DNA from: Diploptera punctata | Taxonomy: Eukaryota; Arthropoda; Insecta; Blattodea; Blaberidae | Length of the DNA stretch: 64,000 nucleotides | Assembly: GCA_030220185.1 (NCBI GenBank) | Contig: JASPKZ010007534.1 | Location: 859,501 to 923,500 of the forward strand | Direction of reading: 5' to 3' | Shown here: piece by piece, positions 55,002 through 64,000 of the stretch | Layout of the letters: every line of letters begins with the position of its first letter | Position numbering within the stretch: position 1 is the first letter of the stretch | The notes under the pieces: model-generated | The model's database searches: none | What the model saw: the letters and a program-made list of their open reading frames with translations, nothing else | Told to the model about the DNA's origin: nothing | Translations under genes and position numbers: made by a program

Positions 55002-56675
55002 ATGGCAAAACCACATCCAAACCATCTCTCAATCGTTCGCATTAATGAATTGGAAAGTAAAATAACAGCGGTTGAGAAACAACTAGCTGAGGAACATGAA
55101 TGGAGGAGTGCTATTAAGGAAAAAGTATCAAAACAACTAGCAGAGGAACGTGAACAGAGGAGTGCATTAGAGGAAAAAGTATCAAAACAACTAGCAGAGG
55201 AACGTGAACAGAGGAGTGCATTAGAGGAAAAAGTATCAAAACAACTGCAGAGGAACGTGAACAGAGGAGTGCATTAGAGGAAAAAGTATCAAAACAACTA
55301 GCAGAGGAACGTGACCAGAGGAGTGCTTTAGAGGAAAAAGTATCAAAACAACTAGCAGAGGAACGTGAACAGAGGAGTGCATTAGAGGAAAAAGTATCAA
55401 AACAACTAGCAGAGGAACGTGAACAGAGGAGTGCATTAGAGGAAAAAGTATCAAAACAACTAGCAGAGGAACGTGACCAGAGGAGTGCTTTAGAGGAAAA
55501 AGTATCAAAACAACTAGCAGAGGAACGTGAACAGAGGAGTGCATTAGAGGAAAAAGTATCAAAACAACTAGCAGAGGAACGTGAACAGAGGAGTGCATTA
55601 GAGGAAAAAGTATCAAAACAACTAGCAGAGGAACGTGACCAGAGGAGTGCTTTAGAGGAAAAAGTATCAAAACAACTAGCAGAGGAACGAGAACAGAGGA
55701 GTGCATTAGACGAAAAAGTATCAAAACAACTAGCTGAACTGAGGAGTGCATTAGAGGAAAAAGTATCAAAACAACTAGCAGAGGAACGTGACCAGAGGAG
55801 TGCTTTAGAGGAAAAAGTATCAAAACAACTAGCAGAGGAACGTGAACAGAGGAGTGCATTAGAGGAAAAAGTATCAAAACAACTAGCAGAGGAACGTGAA
55901 CAGAGGAGTGCATTAGAGGAAAAAGTATCAAAACAACTAGCAGAGGAACGTGACCAGAGGTGCTTTAGAGGAAAAAGTATCAAAACAACTAGCAGAGGAA
56001 CGAGAACAGAGGAGTGCATTAGACGAAAAAGTATCAAAACAACTAGCTGAACTGAGGAGTGCATTAGAGGAAAAAGTATCAAAACAACTAGCAGAGGAAC
56101 GTGAACAGAGGAGTGCATTAGAGGATAAAGTATCAAAACTGATTGAAGGACACAAGTCCATTAGAAATGCTAGCAATAATAATGATGAGGAGCTCGAGAA
56201 AGAAAGAGCTTTACGATTCACAGCTGAAGAGAATGTACAAATTCTGAACAAAGAACTTAATAAAGAGAAGCAATTAAGAGCTGATGAGAAAATTCAGGTA
56301 CTGATCACAGAACTGAGTAAAGAAAAGGAATTAAGATTTAGATCTGAGGAGAATGTTAAAAAAGAAAAGGAATTAAGATTAAGATCTGAGGAGAATGTTC
56401 AAGTACTGAACACAGAACTGAATAAAGAAAAGGAATTAAGATTTAGATCTGAGGAGAATGTTAAAAAAGAAAAGGAATTAAGATTAAGATCTGAGGAGAA
56501 TGTTCAAGTACTGAACACAGAACTGAATAAAGAAAAGGAATTAAGATTAAGATTTGAGGAGAATGTTCAAGTGCTGAACACAGAACTGAATAAAGAAAAG
56601 GAATTAAGAGCTGAAGAAAGACGGACAGCAGAGCGAGAAGAAAACATCCACAAGCAAAAGGAGACTGAGTTGAGG
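55002..56675 (+). CDS. Gene 2 exon 1: 18-residue helical repeats, two indels
   Basis: The start MAKPHPNHLSIVRINELESK is followed by repeats of VSKQLAEEREQRSALEEK (54 nt each, about 18 copies, 55127-56130). Every third copy carries the variant ERDQRSALEEK, a 162-nt higher-order unit. Two copies are shortened in frame (LAELRSALEEK). One base is missing after 55246 and two bases after 55960, so 55247-55960 reads in another frame, still open for about 237 codons, and the original frame returns exactly. After 56150 come repeats such as RSEENVQVLNTELNKEKELR. If the indels are real, translation stops at 55277. Confidence 0.66.
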
Positions 56676-59600
56676 GTAAGTACAACACACACTGATCACA
56701 TGGTTAATAGAATGAATGTCTAATAAAACACCACTTCCATATGTTTGGATCACCTGTGTGCATGCATGCTTGTGAGTAATTATATACAAATATGTGGGTC
56801 TGCATGTTGATTTCTGCATTTGTGTGCAAATTTTAATTTGGCTATTTCAATGCTTCTAGATTGAACAACGATAGGGTGCAGGTAGGTACAGTTTTCAGAA
56901 ACACAGCACTTTATGTTTCGCAATATATTTTTTAAGTCCTACAGAATAACAGTGCGCATGCACATGACTTTATACAGCTGTCGCTAGTTGGCAGTACATG
57001 CGGTATGACCAACCTATGAAATAAATTCCCAAACTTTTATTAGAAATGGATGTACACTAAATTCTCCCTTCCTAAACTATGTAACTAACTAACCCACTGG
57101 TACTATCAAACCCATAGGTTCATGGCCATGCAGACAAGCTCTCCATACATCCCTGTCCTGAGCTAATGTTTGTCAATCATTCCCTACGTTATCTACTTCC
57201 CTCAAATCATGGTTTATGTTATTCTCCCTCATTATTGGTCTACCAACTGAGCATTTTCCCTCTGGATTTGCTACAAGAAGCTTCCATGCATGTCTTTCAT
57301 TCCTCATCTGTACCACATGTCCTGCCCACCACAGTCTACGAGACTTAACTGTTTTCATTATATCTGGCTTCCTATAAAGCCATGTAGTTCACTCTTATTT
57401 AGTCTTCTCCATTCACCTGTCTGTTTATCTCTCTTTGGTCCAAAAATTCTCCTAAGAACTTTATTCTCAAATGCTCGTAATTTCCTCTCCTTCCTTAAGG
57501 TAAGAGTCCATGTTTCTCATCAATATAATGTAACTGGTAGAATAATAGTTTTATATATTTTCGGTTTAACATTTTTTGGAAGGAGTTGGGATGTCAAGAC
57601 TTCCTGTAATACATAATAGCATGCAATTCCAGAATTGAACCTATGTTTAATTTCTTTGTGCATCTCATTCCTATTTGTGATTATTGTTCCTAGGTACTTG
57701 AATTCATCCCCCTCAAAATTTTCATCATTTGTCATTAGCTGTCCATTTCCATTATATTATTTCTATGTGTGGCCATACATTTAGTTTTGTTGATATTTAC
57801 TTCCAGTTCCAATTTCTTGATTTTACTCAATAGTGTGTGCATGTTGGCCCTTAGTACCTCCTCGCTATCGCCCTATAATACTACATTATTACCAGAAATT
57901 AATAGCTTATTAATACCATTGAGTTGTAGGTCCTCTTCATTCTCTACAGATTTGACGACATATTTAAATTACATGCATATTATTTACTGAACTGTGTACA
58001 CTAACTAACACTAACCTAACAAAAATAGTGCAATTGAGATGTTGATGGTGACATCATTGGAAGAGGAGTGAAAATAGCTCGTCAATATCACAATATTGTC
58101 TACAAATGTTGTAATGTTACCGTGTTTCTAGTAAGTAAATAAATACATAAAAATTGTAAAAGAATGTTATAAGTATCATTGAACAACATTTAAAATATTA
58201 GAAAAATGTTTGTAAACACAGAAGAGGTACATATAAACAGTATTACAAGAATATATAGTCGGAATAACAGATCTGTGCCCCTCTAGCGCTGACATTCTTC
58301 TTAGAAAAGTACATGTCTATCTATACTCACACTATTTCACTGCATTCCTCTCCCACTACGTCAAACAGCAGCCATCGAGTAGGGATGTTGACAAACTTCC
58401 CCCAGTGTCGTCGCTCTTGAATATTGAATAATGCAAGGTTTGAGTCGAGTTGACAACACTGGAGTGCAAGTGCAAGAGAGAAATAGGAATGCAGGGAGGG
58501 AAATGATTTGCCGAAGCAGAACAAAAAGTAGGCTTTAGTTTGCATATCTTGCAGGGACACAGATCCGTTGGACAAACAATACTATGGAAAATGAAAGGAA
58601 AGGTTGAGCCCAGTTTTCAGATATTTTTAAATTCACAATGTGTTAAAGGAAGGAGATGCACCATGCCCTTTACTGTTCAATTTTGTAACAAATCCTCAGA
58701 CGATAAAGATAGCTTTCAACTCAATGGTATTCATCAGCTGTTGACATATGCTGATGATGTAGTGTGGAAAGCCAACATATATAAGCTTACAAATAATGAT
58801 GAGAAATTAGGGCTGGAAGTAACTAAATATATTATATAATGAAAGATGCAGTTAATTGTGAGGAGAATTATGAAGAAGTGGCAGAAATCAAACATCTAAT
58901 TAACTCACTGGATTTTTTTAATTTGTATTAATCTTTTGTTCCTCCTGTGTTCCTGTATTATCATTTTATTGTTCTTTTTGTCATTCCTATGAATACAACT
59001 GTGGGGAGAAAAAAATATTATGATTAATTTAGAATAAAATACTAAGGAAAATTTTTGGATGAAAGAGAGATGAACAGACAGGTGAATTGAGGAAACTACC
59101 TAACAGTTAGCTACATAATTATCCATATGAGAAAACAGATGAAGCAAGAACAGTTAAGTCTTGTAGACTGCAATAGGCAGGATATGTGGAATAAAAGAGG
59201 AAAACCAGTGGAAAAGTACCAAATAGGCAGATCAAAAATGAGGTGGGAGAATAATATTAGCCATAATTTGAGGGAGGTAAATAAAATGATATAGTGAAAC
59301 GTGGAAAATGTAAGCTCAGAATAGGGATGTATGGAGATCTTATGTCCAAGCTGCCATGAAGTTAGTGTCAAATGTGTGTGCTGTCCACATGTGTATAAAA
59401 ATGGGTTAACATATATGCATTATCTGCATTTTTTTTCTGTTCATAATCCTATGTTTTGATTTGTGTGTCTACATGTGGACATTTGTGTAAATGTGTGTGT
59501 GTGTGTAAATTTGTATGTTTGCTCTTGCATGAGCTTTAGTTAACAAATATAATAGATAAGAGATATACAGCCACTCTACATAAATGTAACTGTTTTATTA

Positions 59601-61814
59601 CAGAGACAAGTAATGCAGCACGTACGTGATAAAACCAGTGTTCTGGCAGATGCTGCCTACCATGGGCATCTACAAGTGGTGGAGCTTTTGCAAGAACAAG
59701 CCTCTACCTCACTCACTGAACCCAGGGAAGACGGAAGGTCTACTACACCAATACACGAGGCTGTGAGAGGAAAACAAACAGAGGTGTGCCGAGTGCTGTG
59801 TGCAGCAGCCACACATTTCATACGAACAAGTAACATCCTACGTTATGCTGCTAGGTGCAGTACAGTAGATGTATGTAAAGTGCTTATAGACAGTGGTGCT
59901 AATGTCACTGCTAAGGATTTTTATGGTGATACACCACTTCACTTAGCAGCACAGTACCAAGGCACAGATGTGTGTAAACTGCTTATAGACAGTGGTGCTG
60001 ATGTCACTGCTAAGGGTAGAGATGGTTATACACCACTTCACTTAGCAGCACAGCACCAGGGCACAGATGTGTGTAAACTGCTTATAGACAGTGGTGCTGA
60101 TGTCACTGGTAAGGGTGATTATGGTAATACACCACTTCTCTTAGCAGCACAGCACCAGGGCACAGATGTGTGTAAACTGCTTATAGACAGTGGTGCTGAT
60201 CTTAATGCTAAGGGTAATTATGGTATGGCACCACTTCACTTAGCAGCACAGCACCAGGGCACAGATGTGTGTAAACTGCTTATAGACAGTGGTGCTGATC
60301 TTAATGCTAATGAAAATTATGGTAATACACCACTTCACTTAGCAGCACTGTACCAGGGCACAGATGTGTGTAAACTGCTTATAGACAGTGGTGCTGATGT
60401 CACTGTTAAGGGTAGATATGGTTATACACCACTTCACTTAGCAGCACAGCACCAGGGCACAGATGTGTGTAAACTGCTTATAGACAGTGGTGCTGATCTT
60501 AATGCTAATGCAAATGATGGTAATACACCACTTCACTTAGCAGCACTGTACCAGGGCACAGATGTGTGTAAACTGCTTATAGACAGTGGTGCTGATGTCA
60601 CTGTTAAGGGTAGATATGGTTATACACCACTTCACTTAGCAGCACAGCACCAGGGCACAGATGTGTGTAAACTGCTTATAGACAGTGGTGCTCATGTCAC
60701 TGTTAAGGGTAGAGATGGTTATACACCACTTTACTTAGCAGCACAGCACCAGGGCACAGATGTGTGTAAACTGCTTATAGACAGTGGTGCTGATACACCA
60801 CTTCACTTAGCAGCACAACACCAGGGCACAGATGTGTGTAAACTGTTTATAGACAGTGGTGCTCATGTCACTGTTAAGGGTAGAGATGGTTATACACCAC
60901 TTCACTTAGCAGCACAGCACCAGGGCACAGATGTGTGTAAACTGCTTATAGACAGTGGTGCTGATCTTAATGCTAAGGGTAATTATGGTATGGCACCACT
61001 TCACTTAGCAGCACAGCACCAGGTCACAGATGTGTGTAAACTGCTTATAGACAGTGGTGCTGATCTTAATGCTAAGGGTAATTATGGTATGGCACCACTT
61101 CACTTAGCAGCACAGCACCAGGTCACAGATGTGTGTAAACTGCTTATAGACAGTGGTGCTGATCTTAATGCTAAGGGTAATTATGGTATGGCACCACTTC
61201 ACTTAGCAGCACAGCACCAGGTCACAGATGTGTGTAAACTGCTTATAGACAGTGGTGCTGATGTCACTGCTAAGGGTAATTATGGTAATACACCACTTCA
61301 CTTAGCAGCACAGCACCAGGTCACAGATGTCTGTAAACTGCTTATAGACAGTGGTGCTGATCTTAATGCTAAGGATGAGTATGATAATACACCACTTCAC
61401 TTAGCAGCACGGCACCAGGGCACTGATGTGTGTAAACTGCTTATAGACAGTGGTGCTGATGTCACTGCTAAGGATAGAAATGGTTATACACCATTTCACA
61501 TAGCAGTTCAGTACAAGAACACAGATGTATGTAAACTGCTTATAGACAGTGGTGTTGATGTCACTGCTAAGGGTGGAGATGGTTATACACCACTTCACTT
61601 ATCAGCACGGCAGGAGGGCACACATGTATGTAAACTGCTTATAGACAGTGGTGCTGATGTCACTGCTATGTGTAATGATGGTAATACACCACTTCACTTA
61701 GCAGCAGGTGCAGGCAAGTTGCAGACAGTAGAGTTTCTCACTCAGTGTGGAGCTGATACCAACATCAGGAATAATGGTAAAACGTACAGCACTACAATTG
61801 GCATACCTGCGTAA
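55002..61814 (+). CDS. Coiled-coil plus ankyrin-repeat gene, two coding exons
   Basis: Coding exon 1 (55002-56675) and exon 2 (59604-61814) join in phase 0 through an intron with donor GTAAGT at 56676 and acceptor attacag ending at 59603. A strong acceptor (gttatgttacag) directly before ATG 55002 implies an upstream 5' UTR exon. The N-terminal half is a charged helix made of 18-residue repeats, followed by longer coiled-coil repeats. The C-terminal half is about 22 ankyrin repeats and ends at TAA 61812. No signal peptide or membrane segment is seen. Ankyrin arrays bind proteins, so a cytoplasmic or nuclear scaffold is plausible, but I do not recognise an orthologue. The extreme similarity of the repeats points to recent tandem growth. 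Exon 1 has two indels that together keep the frame; see that entry. Confidence 0.72.
57075..57958 (-). mobile_element. LINE family 1 copy (reverse), long
   Basis: It runs from 'ctaactaacccactggtact' to the reverse transcriptase region near 57950. The reverse frame 57520-57735 reads FKYLGTIITNRNEMHKEIKH and IYKTIILPVTLY. It interrupts the TIR element related to 52025. Confidence 0.7.
58545..59370 (+). mobile_element. LINE family 1 copy, decayed, in two parts
   Basis: Part 1 (to about 58900) includes a degenerate palm with LTYADDVVWK. Part 2 (59030-59370) holds the 3' region without the usual tail. About 120 unrelated bases lie between. Confidence 0.55.
59604..61814 (+). CDS. Gene 2 exon 2: ankyrin repeat array
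   Basis: The exon begins RQVMQHVRDKTSVLADAAYH. Three diverged repeats (LADAAYHGHLQVVELL, PIHEAVRGKQTEVCRVL, LRYAARCSTVDVCKVL) are followed by nineteen 33-residue repeats with the core TPLHLAAQHQGTDVCKLLI. Repeats at about 60296-60500 (two units) are duplicated next to themselves, three consecutive copies with GMAPLHLAAQHQV are almost identical, and one copy near 60795 lacks nine residues. The last repeats (HLAAGAGKLQTVEFLTQCGA) are diverged, as expected for a capping repeat. The frame is open for 736 codons before TAA. Confidence 0.85.
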   Translation, partial: RQVMQHVRDKTSVLADAAYHGHLQVVELLQEQASTSLTEPREDGRSTTPIHEAVRGKQTEVCRVLCAAATHFIRTSNILRYAARCSTVDVCKVLIDSGANVTAKDFYGDTPLHLAAQYQGTDVCKLLIDSGADVTAKGRDGYTPLHLAAQHQGTDVCKLLIDSGADVTGKGDYGNTPLLLAAQHQGTDVCKLLIDSGADLNAKGNYGMAPLHLAAQHQGTDVCKLLIDSGADLNANENYGNTPLHLAALYQGTDVCKLLIDSGADVTVKGRYGYTPLHLAAQHQGTDVCKLLIDSGADLNANANDGNTPLHLAALYQGTDVCKLLIDSGADVTVKGRYGYTPLHLAAQHQGTDVCKLLIDSGAHVTVKGRDGYTPLYLAAQHQGTDVCKLLIDSGADTPLHLAAQHQGTDVCKLFIDSGAHVTVKGRDGYTPLHLAAQHQGTDVCKLLIDSGADLNAKGNYGMAPLHLAAQHQVTDVCKLLIDSGADLNAKGNYGMAPLHLAAQHQVTDVCKLLIDSGADLNAKGNYGMAPLHLAAQHQVTDVCKLLIDSGADVTAKGNYGNTPLHLAAQHQVTDVCKLLIDSGADLNAKDEYDNTPLHLAARHQGTDVCKLLIDSGADVTAKDRNGYTPFHIAVQYKNTDVCKLLIDSGVDVTAKGGDGYTPLHLSARQEGTHVCKLLIDSGADVTAMCNDGNTPLHLAAGAGKLQTVEFLTQCGADTNIRNNGKTYSTTIGIPA

Positions 61815-61984
61815 ACAGACATACGTGGCACAATATTTAGAGCAGTACAGCAGTTCCCACTAATTACTTCCCTTTGCAACATGTGTATAAATGTATATTA
61901 CACTGTCTACCTATCAAGTTACGGGTTCGAGTCCCATATTTTTTGTATCTTTAAAGTCATTCTCTTTCACATTAATTGGGACAC

Positions 61985-62262
61985 ACCATATCATAGTTGG
62001 ATAAGGTAATACACTACAAAATCAAGGGTTCGAGACCAATTGAGGTCAGAATTTTAAATTACCTAAACCTTATGCTGGAATGATGACCCTGGTGTTGACG
62101 TAAGCCCTTAATAGAAATTAGTACACACTATGGTCTGGTGGTAAAGGTGACTGCCACACAGGACTGACAACTCTGCTGATTTTCTAGAAAGAAATAACAT
62201 TAATCTCCTAATAACCCAACAGCCTCTCAAGGATTGTAGTGGAGTCACTTATACTTTTTTAA
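61985..62262 (+). mobile_element. SINE C copy, strongly diverged
   Basis: Recognisable from 'caccatatcatagttggata' through 'tcaagggttcgagaccaatt' to 'ccaacagcctctcaaggatt'. It is 170 nt after the stop of gene 2. Confidence 0.5.
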
Positions 62263-62378
62263 CTCAGTTATTATTAACATGTAAGTTATTTAATGAATTG
62301 CATTTCAATTCAACAACTCATCTCATAATTGTAGATTTCTTGAACATAAATCTTCATATCATTATCAATTGCATCTAA

Positions 62379-62513
62379 CTGTTGAATTGGTGGTAGGCGA
62401 TCCTGTAGATTGCTTCCTGCTCCCTCTGTTGACTGACTGAGGAACTTCCAAATTAACAGCCAACAGAGGGAGCAGGAAGTGACCTACAGGATCGCCAACC
62501 ACCAATTCAACAG
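62379..62513. repeat. Long hairpin 1
   Basis: Left arm ctgttgaattggtgg… to …tgctccctctgttg (62379-62431) pairs with 62461-62513 (caacagagggagcaggaag… to …ccaccaattcaacag), about 53 nt with few mismatches and a 29-nt loop. Confidence 0.85.
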
Positions 62514-62584
62514 ATACAAACATTTATCAAGTTGGTTAGCCCTATTCTGTGGCACATTTACCCTCCAGGAATGTATGTGGTGCA

Positions 62585-62655
62585 GTTCTGATTCACTACC
62601 CCAATACACGAGAGGAAAACAAACTGAGCTGTTTACTTTAGCATTTAAAGCAAGT
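62585..62655 (+). pseudogene. Scrap resembling gene 2 ankyrin N-terminal part
   Basis: 'ccaatacacgagaggaaaac' followed by 'aaactgagctgtttac' echoes 59745-59800 of gene 2 (PIHEAVRGKQTEVCRVL), with a deletion of about nine bases and several changes. It is short, so coincidence cannot be fully excluded. Confidence 0.4.
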
Positions 62656-63029
62656 GACTCTATGAGGTTTATTTTACTTAACAAATTGAGTTGGAATTTA
62701 ACAACTCACCTCATCGTTAAATAGACCTAACAAATGCCACTCTTGATATTCAAATTATCTAGATAAATTGGAAATCACTCGTGACATTACTTAAATAAAA
62801 AGTACTCAATTTCTTCTTCAGTTTTCTAGTAAACTATTCTGTATTATTTTGCTTCTTTTTACGTACTATTTTTTGTGTCATAGTTGCGTTTTCAATTTTG
62901 TAATTTGCTATTAAATTTGTGATTTGTTTTTTTATTCATTAACTATAATGTTGTAATGTATGTATTATTCTGTAACTGAACTGCACCCGAGCACAAGCTC
63001 ATCCGGGTATCAATACCGTGTACAAAAAT

Positions 63030-63144
63030 TTAACATTTTCCAATACTGTTATTTTAACACAGTTCCAATAATGAATCCTATCATAATATTATAATCATGT
63101 TGGAATTGGAACTGTGTTAAAATAACAGTATTGGAAAATGTTAA
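63030..63144. repeat. Long hairpin 2, perfect 39-nt arms
   Basis: Arms 63030-63068 and 63106-63144 are exact inverted copies (ttaacattttccaatactgt and so on), with a 37-nt loop. Confidence 0.9.
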
Positions 63145-63308
63145 ATAACATTGTTTACTGCTTATAAAAGTGGTGGTGTAAAATTCTCAATATAAATACT
63201 TCTAAACGAAGCCGGCCATTGGCGATGGTAATGACACCTACTTGGCAGCGGACGAAAGGAGAATTATAGATTTGTACATGTGGAAAGAATTGTTAATGTT
63301 TGTGCCAT

Positions 63309-63381
63309 GTCTAGAATGGTGTAGTGGGCTGCACAATAGTCTGGAAAACTAGAGGTCCACGGTTCGATTCCTGGTTCAGAC
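63309..63381 (+). repeat. tRNA-like sequence
   Basis: Seventy-three bases with B-box ggttcgattcc, a partly paired acceptor stem (gtctaga/ttcagac) and an anticodon-like loop ctggaaa. Several stem mismatches make it a SINE head or tRNA relic rather than a working gene. Confidence 0.35.
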
Positions 63382-63524
63382 ATTAGTTTTTCTTTTGACA
63401 ATATCATTATAATATTACAAAAATTTGTAAATAAAATTTGTCTTCATTATGTTTTTTAGCAATAAAATATATTATTAAATTATTTCAGGATTTTCTAATG
63501 TGTAGATCTTCACCCACACCCAAC

Positions 63525-64000
63525 TAACTCACTGGCACTACCAAACCTGTATGTTCATGGCTGTGCAGACTTAACTCTCCATACATCCCTACCCTGAGCC
63601 AATGCTTTTCAATCATCCCCTGTTTATTCTACTTCCCTCAAATCATGAATATTATTATTCTCCCACCTCATTCTTTGTCTATCAACCGGGCGATTTCCCT
63701 CTGGTTTCCTACAAGAAGATTCCATTTATATCTTGCATCTCCCATATGTGCCACATGTCCTGCCCATCATAGTCTGCTCTTCACTTACAGGATCAATAAA
63801 ATTACAAACAGGAATGAGGTCGATAATGCAATAAAACAGGCTCAATTCTGGAAATGCAGGTTATTATGTATTACACGGACTCTTCACTTCCCATCTTCTC
63901 TCAAAAAACATTAAACTGAAAATATATAAAACTGTTATTCTACCAGTTATATTATATGGATGTGAAACATGGACTCTTAGTTTAAGGGAAGAGAAAAGAT
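63525..64000. mobile_element. LINE family 1 with 5' inversion, cut by window end
   Basis: The - strand part (63525-63777) is the usual 3' end. The + strand part (63783-64000) is the more 5' region (TNRNEVDNAIKQAQFW to 'tggactcttagtttaaggg'). The two meet within about 10 nt, as in twin-primed insertions. Confidence 0.65.

Larger units (their letters stand above)
56676..59603 (+). other. Intron of gene 2
   Basis: The intron holds, in order, part of an AT-rich DNA element (about 56880-57075), a reverse LINE copy (57075-57958), the rest of the DNA element (about 57960-58240), and a decayed forward LINE (58545-59370). The stretch 59380-59600 is T-rich with a short GT run and nothing else recognised. 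Confidence 0.55.

Noticed and set aside
55114..56136. Reverse-strand open frame of 340 codons
   Set aside because: It is the mirror of the 54-nt helical repeats; the repeat unit happens to lack stops in antisense. Composition (FDTFSSNALL repeats) has no independent support.
61401..61598. Short reverse ORF in the ankyrin exon
   Set aside because: Antisense shadow of the ankyrin repeats.

Overview
This window is a piece of a large, repeat-rich eukaryotic nuclear genome, almost certainly an insect. It has spliced genes with GT-AG introns, many tRNA-derived SINEs, LINE 3' ends, Penelope-like elements, Tc1/mariner and hAT DNA transposons, intronic minisatellites and TTAGG-type pentamers. The repeat style suggests a large polyneopteran genome such as a cockroach. 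That is an inference from general appearance, not a database match. There is no bacterial gene organisation here.

Two host genes can be read, both on the + strand. Gene 1 runs from about 7.3 to 43.7 kb, with its 5' end not found. It has at least 13 exons coding about 733 residues of nearly continuous coiled coil. Exon phases fit at every junction. I recognise it as CCDC170-like from family memory, especially its last three or four exons; human CCDC170 is of similar size. One exon (32341-32450) carries a single extra base that breaks the frame. Its introns are almost wholly filled by transposable elements and three minisatellites, leaving about 20-60 bases of apparently unique sequence beside several splice sites. 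Four tandem copies of a 110-nt unit, the last diverged, lie just after the stop codon.

Gene 2 runs from 55.0 to 61.8 kb. It has two coding exons joined in phase 0. The first encodes a highly charged helix made of about eighteen 18-residue repeats and then longer coiled-coil repeats. The second encodes about 22 ankyrin repeats, many almost identical at DNA level. The first exon holds two small deletions (-1 and -2) that together restore the frame. I do not recognise an orthologue; the coiled-coil plus ankyrin layout suggests a scaffold.

Layout: 0-7 kb, nested repeats (hAT MITE, LINE ends, a TIR element with a zinc-binding tail, a Penelope fragment). 7-44 kb, gene 1 with a mariner at 18.8-20.2 kb, a mariner-derived mini-element at 26.8-27.4 kb, a LINE ORF1 fragment at 27.8-28.5 kb, an amplified LINE segment at 29.8-30.3 kb, and an unclassified 0.75-kb repeat present in opposite orientations in two introns. 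44-55 kb, intergenic repeats including a tandem SINE trimer and a 5'-truncated LINE with a reverse-transcriptase core. 55-62 kb, gene 2. 62-64 kb, two long hairpins, a decayed scrap resembling gene 2, and a rearranged LINE. All calls were made by reading the sequence by eye; family names rest on memory of motifs.
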